Assembly (NCBI GenBank): GCA_944368155.1
Contig: CALVWW010000001.1
Span: 1 to 64,000 of the forward strand
Source of the DNA: an uncultured Clostridia bacterium
GTDB lineage: Bacteria > Bacillota > Clostridia > Christensenellales > Borkfalkiaceae
DNA length: 64,000 bases
Direction of reading: 5' to 3'
Shown: piece by piece, positions 44,130 through 51,847 of the stretch
Position numbering within the stretch: position 1 is the stretch's first letter
How the letters are laid out: each line of letters starts with the position of its first letter
Position numbers and translations under genes: made by a program
The notes under the pieces: generated by a model
The model's input: only the letters and a program-made list of their open reading frames with translations
Told to the model about the DNA's origin: nothing
Database searches by the model: none

Positions 44130-44280
44130 TCAATCAAATGGCTCAAAAAAAGAGCCGTGACGGCCTCGTTATGGGTAGTAACATCTCAGCGTCTGCAACT
44201 TCGTGAACGCTAATCGGGGTGTGCCCGGCGGCAGGGGCGGAAGGTCCCTGAGAGCCGTATTCTCGTAAGGAAAAGTAATC
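44130..44280 (+). other. structured non-coding leader before the replication gene, candidate origin or RNA element
   Basis: This stretch has no plausible gene but several nested pairings: GCCG-TGA-CGGC near 44153, AGCGT/ACGCT around 44190-44214, and a strong hairpin CGGC-GG-CAGGG-loop-CCCTG-AGA-GCCG (44226-44257). It directly precedes a rolling-circle-type replication gene, where double-strand origins often lie, so either an origin or a regulatory RNA is possible. Confidence 0.45.
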
Positions 44281-44285
44281 TGTAT

Positions 44286-45155
44286 ATGATAATGCGCAAA
44301 GGCGATATCGGCGACTACGCCGAGGAGATATTCACACAACCGTTTGAGGATACAAGGGAAGAGCAGATAGATGCCGCGCTACGCAACGGGAAGGTTTCAC
44401 ATTATCGGGTCAAAACAATCATAAGCGGCCCGATGGTAGAATCGGAAATCTATCCCGTGTACAAGCGGCGTGGCGACACGCCCAAGCGGCCGAAGAAAAA
44501 GAAGTCCGACGTCGCGCAAAAAAACCTCAACGCCAAAAATGCAAAAAAGAAGTTTTGTCGGCTTGTAAACGCAAACTTCACTAAGGGCGACATACTCGTC
44601 ACCGTAACCTACGACAATGAGCATCGCCCCGCCGATGAGGATGCGGCGCACAAATCGCTCACGAAATACATTCGCCGCCTGCAATCTTTTGCCAAAAGGC
44701 GTGGGTGGCCGCAGCTTAAATATCTGTATGTAACAGAATACAGCGAATCAGACTCGCCCAAGGGGCGCATCAGAGTGCACCACCACATAATCTGCAACTT
44801 CCCCGACAGAGACGTTGCCGAAAATCTGTGGAAAGAGGGCGGCCGCACTAACACAAAGCGCCTGCAGCCTGATAGCGACTTCAATCTGCAAGGGCTTGCA
44901 ATATACCTTGTCAAAGATCCGAAAGGCAAAAAGCGGTGGGGCGGATCGCTCAACCTGAAAAAGCCCAAAGTTTACATAGCCGACCGCAAAATCCGCTCGG
45001 TAAAACAGGTTGAACAGATGCTCAACTTCGAGGGCGCAGTTTATCGTCTCGGCAAGCTCTATCCGGCTTTCAAACTGGTGGATGAGCCAAAAGTTTACGT
45101 CAACGAAACCTATGGCGGATATTACATATATACCCGCCTGCGAAAAAAAGAATGA
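44286..45155 (+). CDS. HUH replication initiator (G2P/REP family)
   Basis: 289 residues. Resembles replication-associated G2P-type proteins of phages and mobile elements. The metal-binding HUH motif is in GRIRVHHHIICNF, after YLYVTEYSESDSPKG. Downstream, LAIYLVKDPKGKKRW fits the catalytic Tyr followed by Lys. The N-terminal half is basic (KRPKKKKSDVAQKNLNAKNAKKKF), and DILVTVTYDNEHRP is the first strand pair of the fold. It would nick an origin and start rolling-circle replication. Start ATG 44286 or 44292 cannot be separated. Confidence 0.7.
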   Translation: MIMRKGDIGDYAEEIFTQPFEDTREEQIDAALRNGKVSHYRVKTIISGPMVESEIYPVYKRRGDTPKRPKKKKSDVAQKNLNAKNAKKKFCRLVNANFTKGDILVTVTYDNEHRPADEDAAHKSLTKYIRRLQSFAKRRGWPQLKYLYVTEYSESDSPKGRIRVHHHIICNFPDRDVAENLWKEGGRTNTKRLQPDSDFNLQGLAIYLVKDPKGKKRWGGSLNLKKPKVYIADRKIRSVKQVEQMLNFEGAVYRLGKLYPAFKLVDEPKVYVNETYGGYYIYTRLRKKE

Positions 45156-45174
45156 AAATAAAGGAGAAATAAAA

Positions 45175-45573
45175 ATGTCAGAAAAATTCGTAGCCTACAC
45201 AATGGACGACGCCCTGACGGCCGTCGCCGACCTTAAAGATTATTGCCAAGAGGAAGCAGGTTTTGAGACAAAGATTTCGGCGGAGCAATACCCCATCGAA
45301 ATCATTCTCACGCCCGCGGACGAGCAGCTCGACATGCTGAGCGAAGCCGAGCAGGCCACCGCTGCAGACGGGAATATAGTCATCGTGGCGGGAGCAGAAA
45401 CGAAGCTCAACTCAACGCTGCCCTTCGAAATGCCCGCTCCCGTTCTCAAAAAGATACTCAGCAAATCGGCCAAGGTGGCAACAGCCTATCTCCATGCGTT
45501 CCGTGCCGCCGCGCAGGAATTGCTCGACAACGGCGACGCATCGGCTATCCGCCTTCTGCAGGAGAGGATATGA
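45175..45573 (+). CDS. hypothetical phage protein
   Basis: 132 residues from the ATG at 45175, chosen for AAAGGAG 12 bases upstream; the longer frame would overlap the Rep gene. Acidic, alpha-beta: SEKFVAYTMDDALTAVADLK, then a Glu/Asp-rich middle and a C-terminal helix pair (KVATAYLHAFRAAAQELL). No known family. It overlaps the next gene by four bases. Confidence 0.55.
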   Translation: MSEKFVAYTMDDALTAVADLKDYCQEEAGFETKISAEQYPIEIILTPADEQLDMLSEAEQATAADGNIVIVAGAETKLNSTLPFEMPAPVLKKILSKSAKVATAYLHAFRAAAQELLDNGDASAIRLLQERI

Positions 45574-45902
45574 GTGACGAAGAATTGATAGAGCAGCCGA
45601 CAATACAGTTCACGGAAGAACAAAAACAGGCGATTGATGACTTTATTGTTGCGTGCAAAAACATGATAGTGGATATGACCCCGGTATTTAATAAGGTTTT
45701 TGAAACATTAAAAGCTATAGCGCAATCAATTAATGATTTTACCGATGAGATAAAATCATATCCCAATAAACGCGTGGTGTACCTTTGCTTTTATGCAAAA
45801 AAAGAGCGCACCCGCAATAAAAATATGAATCGCGTGCTCAGGTGGAGCAGGCAGCAGAAGAAGAGGAAGGAGGCGGACAGATGGACGAATACAAAAATCT
45901 GA
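45570..45902 (+). CDS. hypothetical phage protein
   Basis: 110 residues, coupled to the previous gene by an ATGA overlap. The N-terminal two thirds form a long amphipathic helix region (EEQKQAIDDFIVACKNMIVD); the tail is strongly basic and runs over the start of the DUF3310 gene. Unknown function. Confidence 0.45.
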   Translation: MSDEELIEQPTIQFTEEQKQAIDDFIVACKNMIVDMTPVFNKVFETLKAIAQSINDFTDEIKSYPNKRVVYLCFYAKKERTRNKNMNRVLRWSRQQKKRKEADRWTNTKI

Positions 45903-46273
45903 TGCAGTTACTTGAGAACAGCAACGACGCGGTTTATAAACCCGCTCACTATACTGACGGAAAGATAGAGGTCATCGACTTCATCAACGACAAGGGCCTC
46001 AACTTCAACCGCGGGAACATAGTTAAGTATGTCGCCCGTGCCGGCAAAAAGGACGCGGCCAAGGAGGTTGAAGATATCGAGAAGGCAATTCAGTATGCCA
46101 ACTTCGAGATCCTTCGTCTCACCGGCCGCCAGTCGGCATTCAAGGTGCAGGCCATACACGAATTTTTGACCTCTCTCGTCAACCTCTTTGCCGGCCGTAT
46201 GGATGAAAAGACCACCGTGCATGACCTGCTGATGGAGATAATCCTTTCAACCTTTGTTGTGCACAGAAAGTAG
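45881..46273 (+). CDS. DUF3310 phage protein
   Basis: 130 residues from the ATG at 45881, supported by AAGGAGG a few bases upstream. The DUF3310 signature is clear: PAHYTDGKIEVIDFINDKGL, then FNRGNIVKYVARAGKKD and KEVEDIEKAIQYANFEI. This domain is common in phages, often called a nucleotide kinase-like protein, although no activity is proven. It is placed in the replication and nucleotide metabolism module. Confidence 0.85.
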   Translation: MDEYKNLMQLLENSNDAVYKPAHYTDGKIEVIDFINDKGLNFNRGNIVKYVARAGKKDAAKEVEDIEKAIQYANFEILRLTGRQSAFKVQAIHEFLTSLVNLFAGRMDEKTTVHDLLMEIILSTFVVHRK

Positions 46274-46297
46274 CGGGCATCCCAATTTTTGAATAAA

Positions 46298-46367
46298 GGC
46301 CATGCAGGATAAAGAAGTTGGGATAATTCCCAGCTTTGGCCTGCAACACGGGGAAACCCGCTTGCAG
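46298..46367 (+). ncRNA. candidate small structured RNA or leader
   Basis: In the gap after the DUF3310 gene, AGGCCA pairs with TGGCCT around a hairpin TGGGA-TAAT-TCCCA (46319-46332). Next comes CTGCAA/TTGCAG enclosing CGGG-GAAA-CCCG (46341-46367), a stem with a GNRA tetraloop. A 34-codon frame from 46302 overlaps it but is probably not a gene. Confidence 0.35.
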
Positions 46368-46386
46368 AGTTTTAGGGGAATGAAGA

Positions 46387-46503
46387 ATGGAACGTGGATA
46401 TAGTGAAATGGTTTGGAACAATGGCGATAAACAGTTTGATTATGTATGCAAGCGTCCGTCACTCACTCGCCCGCCGCAATCATGGTATTATGTGGAGACC
46501 TGA
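46387..46503 (+). CDS. very small phage protein
   Basis: 38 residues: polar and aromatic, with DKQFDYVCKRPSLTRPPQSW. AGGGGAATGA precedes the ATG. The stop TGA is followed one base later by the next start, a spacing seen between real phage genes. No family known. Confidence 0.4.
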   Translation: MERGYSEMVWNNGDKQFDYVCKRPSLTRPPQSWYYVET

Positions 46504-46504
46504 A

Positions 46505-46687
46505 ATGCTAATCACTGTAGCTGACTACAACAACGAAATCAGCCGAGTGCAGGCGGCGCTGGACAAGACAACCTCGCCCAAGCAGCGGCGCGACTACGGC
46601 AAATATCTTGCACGCCTGAAGAAGGAACTCCACAGCGCGCAGGAAAGAGAACGAAGGAGGCGGGAAAGATGGCAGACAGTAAGATGA
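46505..46687 (+). CDS. small basic coiled-coil phage protein
   Basis: 60 residues from the ATG at 46505. Begins MLITVADYNNEISRVQAALD and continues as a charged helix (RLKKELHSAQERERRRRERW). Probably a coiled coil. It overlaps the next gene by 19 bases. Unknown role. Confidence 0.45.
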   Translation: MLITVADYNNEISRVQAALDKTTSPKQRRDYGKYLARLKKELHSAQERERRRRERWQTVR

Positions 46688-47097
46688 CCGACGAGCAGAT
46701 TTTAAACGCTCTGCGTAGCTGTGGCGACCACATAGCAATTTGCGACGATTGCCCTTATTACGGGCTTTCCGATTGTTCTCTTCGGGCAAAGCGTGACATT
46801 ATTTCACGGTTTGAAGAGCTCAAGGCGGAGAATGAGGCACTGAACTCCAAGCTCTCACAGTCGCAGCCTTTGCCGTGCAAAGTAGGCGACACGGTCTACA
46901 CGGTCACATTCTGCTTGGCTGACGGTTATGCCGAGAATGGAGAACAAATAAGCAAAAGCGGGTATTTTATGCAAAAGGTTGAAGTGACGGAGAGAAACCT
47001 ATACAGGATATGTGAACTGTTCAGGATGCGGAAGGCTTATTTTACGCCGGAGGCGGCACAGCTCCGTCTGCGGGAACTTCAGGGAGACAACGAGTGA
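46669..47097 (+). CDS. Cys-rich phage protein with helical linker
   Basis: 142 residues. The N-terminus has four cysteines suitable for zinc (CGDHIAICDDCPYYGLSDC), then a coiled-coil segment (FEELKAENEALNSKLS) and a beta-rich domain starting PCKVGDTVYTVTF. This layout is frequent in small replication-module proteins of Clostridia phages. Function unknown. The GGAGGCG site precedes the ATG. Confidence 0.6.
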   Translation: MADSKMTDEQILNALRSCGDHIAICDDCPYYGLSDCSLRAKRDIISRFEELKAENEALNSKLSQSQPLPCKVGDTVYTVTFCLADGYAENGEQISKSGYFMQKVEVTERNLYRICELFRMRKAYFTPEAAQLRLRELQGDNE

Positions 47098-47573
47098 ACG
47101 CGAAGTACTGCAAAAATACCCGCTGCTCCGTCCACAATCAAGGCCCGTGCGCGGCATGGGAATCGTGCGGCTTTTTTATGTGGGACGTAGAAAAAGAGGC
47201 GGGGACGCGGCCGGCGAAAAAGGAGCAGACCCAGCTGGAGAGCGACGAGCAAATCACTTTGTACCGCTGGTGCCGCGATAACGGCATCGAAATGGTGCAT
47301 ATCCCCAACGAGCGCGAATGCAGCAAATACACGGGATATCTGCTCTCCGAACAGGGCGTGCAAAAGGGGTTTCCAGACAACTTCTTCCCGTATGCCCGCC
47401 ACGGGTACCACGGCTTATTTATCGAGCTTAAGCGCGCAAAGAAATCTCTGTCAAAGGTCAGCGCGGAGCAAAAGAAATGGGCCGCAGCACTGTCGGCCAA
47501 CGGATATAAAGCTCTCATATGCTACGGCGCTGCAGAGGCAATCATCGAAGTCAAAAAATATATGAGCGAATAA
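47094..47573 (+). CDS. VRR-NUC domain nuclease
   Basis: 159 residues, GTG start overlapping the previous stop. A Cys-rich N-terminus (YCKNTRCSVHNQGPCAAWE) may bind zinc. The VRR-NUC domain follows: DEQITLYRWCRDNGIEMVHI, GVQKGFPDNFF with the metal Asp, and HGLFIELKRAKKSLSKVS with the catalytic Glu-x-Lys. Phage VRR-NUC proteins resolve branched DNA, so a role in recombination or packaging is likely. Confidence 0.8.
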   Translation: MNAKYCKNTRCSVHNQGPCAAWESCGFFMWDVEKEAGTRPAKKEQTQLESDEQITLYRWCRDNGIEMVHIPNERECSKYTGYLLSEQGVQKGFPDNFFPYARHGYHGLFIELKRAKKSLSKVSAEQKKWAAALSANGYKALICYGAAEAIIEVKKYMSE

Positions 47574-47585
47574 GAGGAGGAAAAC

Positions 47586-47828
47586 ATGTTTGCACGGAAA
47601 GAGGCAGAAATTCAAAATAACAAAATGAATTGGAGGAAAGTGAATAGCACTACATATCTGGCGGAAGGGGAACACGGCCATTTTGAAATTAAATTGAGCT
47701 GTTCGCACAAGCGGAGAACCTTCTGGGCAAAATATATCGGCTACGCCGGCAAGCGATTTTGTTTACCGCCGTTCGCCAGCCTGAGAGACGCCAAGGAAGC
47801 TTGCGAGGATAGCTGGTACTGGGAATGA
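47586..47828 (+). CDS. hypothetical phage protein
   Basis: 80 residues, preceded by AGAGGAGG. Contains NWRKVNSTTYLAEGEHGHFEI and FCLPPFASLRDAKEACEDSW, a small alpha-beta pattern similar to hypothetical phage proteins that modify or read DNA, but no firm family. Confidence 0.5.
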   Translation: MFARKEAEIQNNKMNWRKVNSTTYLAEGEHGHFEIKLSCSHKRRTFWAKYIGYAGKRFCLPPFASLRDAKEACEDSWYWE

Positions 47829-47869
47829 TGGACGGTTACGCTATTAATTTATGATTAAAAGGAGGCGGC

Positions 47870-48328
47870 ATGATAGATACAGGAGCAATCAAACAGCGGT
47901 TAAACAGGCATAAAAAAATGGTGGAGGACTGCGAGGCCTTAAGGGTAGAGCTCAATTTTGCCAGACAAAAGTACGGCGATATCCGCAGCTCAGGGCTATC
48001 CCCAACGGGGAAGGGAAGCGGACCGAATACCGATAAAGTGGCCAACCGCGTTATAGTCAAAATGCAGCTTGAAGAGCGCGTCAACAAAAAGCAGGAGGAT
48101 ATCAACCGCGACGAGGCCGAGCTTGTACCGCTTTTGGATGCGTTAAAGCCTGCGGAGCGCCTCCTGATTTCTCTGCGATACTTCTACGGGAGCGGCTGGC
48201 GGGAAGTGTGCAAAGGCATGTATGGCGGCAGAGAGGACTACGAGCTTGAGCTTGATACATACATGAACCGCGTGTTTAAGATGCACGGACGCGCCCTTTT
48301 GGCGCTCGCCGCCGTGTATAAGGGGTGA
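47870..48328 (+). CDS. sigma-like late transcription activator (DUF1492/ArpU-RinA type)
   Basis: 152 residues. The N-terminal half is a basic coil; the C-terminal half is a sigma region 4-like helix-turn-helix: LVPLLDALKPAERLLISLRY, then FYGSGWREVCKGMYGG, ending RVFKMHGRALLALAAVYKG. Proteins of this type sit at the end of the early module in Bacillota phages and switch on the late operon. The gene is directly followed by a promoter with four phased repeats, its probable target. The ribosome site is GGAGG. Confidence 0.7.
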   Translation: MIDTGAIKQRLNRHKKMVEDCEALRVELNFARQKYGDIRSSGLSPTGKGSGPNTDKVANRVIVKMQLEERVNKKQEDINRDEAELVPLLDALKPAERLLISLRYFYGSGWREVCKGMYGGREDYELELDTYMNRVFKMHGRALLALAAVYKG

Positions 48329-48360
48329 TTTTTAAAAATTTTTTTGCAAAAATCAAAAAA

Positions 48361-48416
48361 ATGTCAGTGATTGGCAGTAAATGGCAGTGAATGGCAGTAG
48401 GCATATGTGCTATACT
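48361..48416 (+). promoter_or_regulatory. late promoter with four phased 10-bp repeats
   Basis: Four direct repeats of the type ATGGCAGTGA occur at exact 10-bp spacing (48361-48400). After ten more bases comes an extended -10, TGC TATACT (48408-48416). No -35 box is recognisable. This is the architecture of an activator-dependent promoter and lies right after the sigma-like activator gene. Confidence 0.65.
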
Positions 48417-48452
48417 GTAAACTGTCGAAGCTTATATAGATAGCATCACATA

Positions 48453-48488
48453 GCCGTCACAGGTGCAAAAGCATCTATGGCGGTTTTT
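48453..48488 (+). terminator. terminator-like hairpin in the late leader
   Basis: GCCGTCACAGGTGC pairs with GCATCTATGGCGG across an AAAA loop, using wobble pairs, followed by TTTTT. It lies between the late promoter and the first late gene, so antitermination or attenuation is possible. Confidence 0.6.
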
Positions 48489-48512
48489 CTATACTGAAAA
48501 AAGGAGGCGGCC

Positions 48513-49148
48513 GTGTTTACAGTAAATTTGGATGAGAAGAAGTTCGATAATATAATTGATAAACTCAAAGGCATAAACCCTGAGATAAAAAAAGTGCTCG
48601 ATAAAACGGCAAAAAACTGTCAGAGTAAAGCGCCATCAGAAATAACTAAGGCCGTGACCGCTGTATACGGAATAGAAAGCTCTCGAATGAATAAAGAGGG
48701 TCGATTAGCGAAGAAATACGCTAAAACTGTAATCGGGCAAATTAAAGTTCATGGTATCCACTTAACTGTAATTAGATTGACATATATAAGTCGCAGGCTG
48801 TCACCCCGAAGCTTTGGGATGAAACCTAAATCTTTGTCTGATATAAAAAATAAAAAGAAGTATAAAATCAGAGCAACAATAGTCAAAGGAGATAGAAAAG
48901 TATTAACCGGCAAACCCAAATACGGAACGCCAGTATTTTTGGCCCCTACTCCACAAGGCATAGTTCTTCCATTTCAACGAAAGCACGAGGATAAAAAATA
49001 TCCTATATATGCTATTCGTACTGTAACTATTCCTCAAATGATTGATAGTGCAGAAGTTAATAAGGATATAAATCAGCGCATTGAAAAATTATATTTAAGC
49101 AAATTAGAAGAAAACGTGGAGAATGTCTTAAAGAAGCTCACGCCCTGA
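48513..49148 (+). CDS. minor tail protein Z-like protein
   Basis: 211 residues, GTG start after AAAGGAGGCGG. The layout resembles the gpZ/minor tail family: N-terminal helices (LKGINPEIKKVLDKTAKNCQ), basic centre with LTVIRLTYISRRLSPRSFG, and PVFLAPTPQGIVLPFQRKHE. The AT content is visibly higher than in neighbours and codons end in A/T, so it may have been acquired separately. Such genes usually lie in the head-tail joining region, but here it is first in the late operon, before the terminase genes. Confidence 0.5.
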   Translation: MFTVNLDEKKFDNIIDKLKGINPEIKKVLDKTAKNCQSKAPSEITKAVTAVYGIESSRMNKEGRLAKKYAKTVIGQIKVHGIHLTVIRLTYISRRLSPRSFGMKPKSLSDIKNKKKYKIRATIVKGDRKVLTGKPKYGTPVFLAPTPQGIVLPFQRKHEDKKYPIYAIRTVTIPQMIDSAEVNKDINQRIEKLYLSKLEENVENVLKKLTP

Positions 49149-49153
49149 ATGCG

Positions 49154-49297
49154 CAGCACCGCAATCAGGACGTTTGCTTTATCGTTCGCAGTACCCAAAG
49201 GGAAGGTTTAACGTCACCAAGACGGGGAGCGCGGAGGCTCGCGGCTCAAATTTCGCCCAAAAGGTACTGTGAACGATATTTTTTTACTGCGGTGCTG
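49154..49297 (+). ncRNA. large stem-structured element before the terminase genes
   Basis: Outer arms CAGCACCGCA (49154-49163) and TGCGGTGCTG (49288-49297) pair perfectly. Inside, a 15-bp stem joins 49181-49195 and 49263-49277 with a single G-U pair, which favours an RNA structure. The apical 67 bases are G-rich and contain further short stems. There is no plausible gene. It could be a structured RNA, a leader or a DNA packaging (cos) region, which for terminases of this type lies next to the small subunit gene. Confidence 0.5.
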
Positions 49298-49369
49298 GCG
49301 AGCCCAAAAATCGCGTAGTTTTGAAAATTTTTTTTCGGGGCATTTCGTTACGCAAAAAGGAGGTTGACA

Positions 49370-49963
49370 ATGGCGGACGGAACGGGCGCGGCCGTCAAAA
49401 AAACGATTGTTGAGACGAAGGCGGTCGCCGTATTGTTCGGCCTTACCGTTCGACGAATACAACAGCTGACACAGGACGGAATATTGGTTACAGAGACGGT
49501 AGGGCGAAAGCGCGGGTATGACCTCATGCCAACCGTTCGCCGCTATATTTCCTATTTACAGGAAAAAATCAGCCAAAAGGGTGCGAGCAGAGAGGATTCT
49601 GACAACGAGAGCCGAAAAATAAAAGCGGAGGCGGAAATAAAAGAGGCCAAGGCGGCCATGCTTGCATTAGAGAGGGACGAATTGCAGGGGCTGATGCACC
49701 GTAGCGAGGACGTGGAGGCAATGACAACCGATCTGGTGTTCACTATCCGCGGAATGTTGCTTGCACTGCCGGGAAGACTGGCGATAGACCTTGCCTCAAT
49801 AACGGCGCCTCCGGAAATTTCAGAGCGGATAAGGCAGGAGGTATACGTCATTCTGCACGAGCTCGCAAACTATAAATACGATCCGACGGCATATAAAAAG
49901 CGCGTGCGCGATCGTCAAGGTTGGCAAGATTTTGAAAAGACCGAAGCCGACGGCGACGAGTAA
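49370..49963 (+). CDS. terminase small subunit
   Basis: 197 residues from the ATG at 49370, eight bases after AAAAGGAGG; the TTG at 49364 is too close to the site. An Nu1-like winged helix at the N-terminus (TKAVAVLFGLTVRRIQQLTQ, then VGRKRGYDLMPTVRRYISYL) recognises packaging DNA. The remainder is helical (EAEIKEAKAAMLALERDEL) for oligomerisation. It overlaps the large subunit gene by 32 bases. Confidence 0.85.
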   Translation: MADGTGAAVKKTIVETKAVAVLFGLTVRRIQQLTQDGILVTETVGRKRGYDLMPTVRRYISYLQEKISQKGASREDSDNESRKIKAEAEIKEAKAAMLALERDELQGLMHRSEDVEAMTTDLVFTIRGMLLALPGRLAIDLASITAPPEISERIRQEVYVILHELANYKYDPTAYKKRVRDRQGWQDFEKTEADGDE

Positions 49964-51839
49964 GCTCAACGCGGCAATCGCACCCGCCGTCAAAAACTTC
50001 GCCCCTCCCGAAGATTTAACCGTAACGGAATGGGCGGAGAAGTATCGCAGGCTGTCGCCAGAAAGCTCGGCCGAATCGGGCCCGTGGCGAACATCCCGAA
50101 CACCTTATCTTAAGGAGCCCATGGAGGCGTTCAACGACCCGAGAGTCAGTAGCCTTGTAATGGTGGCGGCCTCGCAGGTCGGCAAGTCGGAATTCCTTCT
50201 AAACTGCATCGCCTACGCGATAGATCAAGACCCCGCCAGCACAATGCTCATACTGCCGACATTGGAGGATGCGCGAAAGTTTTCACGTCTGAGAATAGCG
50301 CCAATGATAAGGGACAGCAAGCGGCTCAAGGAAAAAGTTTCGGAAGTAAAAACGCGCGACAGCGGGAACACTATTTTGCAAAAGTCTTTCCCGGGCGGAA
50401 TGCTCACTATAACGGGCTCAAATTCGGCAAGCGCTCTTGCCTCAACGCCCGCGCGCTATATTTTTGGCGACGAACGCGACCGCTGGGCGGTAAGCGCGGG
50501 AACAGAGGGCGACCCATGGGAACTGGCCAAGGCCAGACAGACTACATTCTATAATAAAAAATCTGTGGAGACTTCAACACCCACAATTAAGGGGAGGAGC
50601 AATATCGAGGCTTCGTTTTATCGTGGCACACAGGAGAGGTGGTGCCACCAGTGCCCGCATTGCGGAGAGTGGCACGAGATACGCTTCGATCAGATTAAAT
50701 TTGAGTTTACGACCAAAACTGTAAACCGCAAAAAAGTTTACACCATAACGTCGCTTCACTGGCTCTGCCCCGATTGCGGTTGCCTGTCTACGGAGGAAGT
50801 CATGCGGCGGCAGCCTGCAAAGTGGATAGCTGACAATCCCGACGCCTATTCGCGTGGGGTACGCTCATTTTGGCTGACGGCCTTTGCCAGCCCGTGGATA
50901 ACGTGGACAACTATCGTGCAGAGATTTCTCGAGGCGCGAAAGGATCCCGAACTCCTCAAAGTAGTATACAACACGCTACTTGGCGAGCTGTGGGAGGATC
51001 GCGGTGATCTGGAGGACGAGGACAGCATTATGGCGCGCCGCGAAGAGTACGATGCTGAGCTTCCCGAAGGAGTGCTTACACTTACATGCGGCGTAGATAC
51101 TCAGGATAACCGCCTTGAATACGAAGTGGTGGGTTATGGCCACTATAACGAATCGTGGGGCATCGTCAAGGGCTTTATCATGGGTAAGCCCGACAACCCG
51201 GAAGTATGGGCAAAGCTGGATGAAGTCATCGACCATATATATAAATTCAAATCTGGCAAGGGGCTGCGAATATCAATGACGTGCGTCGACTCTGGCGGTC
51301 ACTACACTCAGGAAGTATACGCCGCCTGCCACACGCGCATGCAAAAGCGCGTTTTTGCCATCAAAGGAAAGGGCGGCCCCGACATTCCATTTGTGAATGT
51401 TCCGACAAAGGTGCCCCTACGGGACAACAAGCGCGTGTTCTGCTATCTGTATACTATCGGCGTGGACGCGGGCAAAAGCAAAATTATGGCTGGCCTTAAA
51501 GTACAGGAGCCGGGCGCGAACTATGCGCATTTTCCCCGTGGCGACAGAGGGTACGACAATAATTATTTTGCCGGGCTGCTTTCAGAAAAGCTGGTGCTCA
51601 CGCGCACATCGCGCGGCGACCGCTGGACTTGGGAAAAGCTGCCCGGGCACCAGCGCAACGAGGCGCTCGATTGCAGAAATTACGCTAATGCGGCTTTCAG
51701 GCTCGTCAACCCCGACCTCGATGCTATCGAGCGGAGGCTTAAAGGCCTCGACGATAAAAAACCGCAGGCTATTGAGCAACGCATAACACGGCCTAAAAGG
51801 ACGCGGCACAATCGGTATTTGGAAGGTGGCGACTGGTAG
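49932..51839 (+). CDS. terminase large subunit (GpA family)
   Basis: 635 residues, ATP-driven DNA packaging motor and nuclease. GpA-type hallmarks: LTVTEWAEKYRRLSPESSAE, MVAASQVGKSEFLLN as Walker A (about residue 80), then STMLILPTLEDARKFS. A zinc-like pair sits in HQCPHCGEWHEI and WLCPDCGCLS. The nuclease region is VLTLTCGVDTQDNRLEYEVVG and TCVDSGGHYTQEVY. No ATG is available before the conserved start, so TTG at 49932 is the best start. Confidence 0.92.
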   Translation: MKRPKPTATSKLNAAIAPAVKNFAPPEDLTVTEWAEKYRRLSPESSAESGPWRTSRTPYLKEPMEAFNDPRVSSLVMVAASQVGKSEFLLNCIAYAIDQDPASTMLILPTLEDARKFSRLRIAPMIRDSKRLKEKVSEVKTRDSGNTILQKSFPGGMLTITGSNSASALASTPARYIFGDERDRWAVSAGTEGDPWELAKARQTTFYNKKSVETSTPTIKGRSNIEASFYRGTQERWCHQCPHCGEWHEIRFDQIKFEFTTKTVNRKKVYTITSLHWLCPDCGCLSTEEVMRRQPAKWIADNPDAYSRGVRSFWLTAFASPWITWTTIVQRFLEARKDPELLKVVYNTLLGELWEDRGDLEDEDSIMARREEYDAELPEGVLTLTCGVDTQDNRLEYEVVGYGHYNESWGIVKGFIMGKPDNPEVWAKLDEVIDHIYKFKSGKGLRISMTCVDSGGHYTQEVYAACHTRMQKRVFAIKGKGGPDIPFVNVPTKVPLRDNKRVFCYLYTIGVDAGKSKIMAGLKVQEPGANYAHFPRGDRGYDNNYFAGLLSEKLVLTRTSRGDRWTWEKLPGHQRNEALDCRNYANAAFRLVNPDLDAIERRLKGLDDKKPQAIEQRITRPKRTRHNRYLEGGDW

Positions 51840-51847
51840 GAGGAGGC

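Noticed and set aside
46302-46404. 34-codon frame after the DUF3310 gene
   Set aside because: The start is badly spaced from any ribosome site and the region folds into stems; kept only as a candidate RNA.
48361-48400. CRISPR-like reading of the four short repeats
   Set aside because: Units are contiguous 10-mers without spacers and sit before an extended -10; no cas genes or repeat-spacer array found anywhere in the window.
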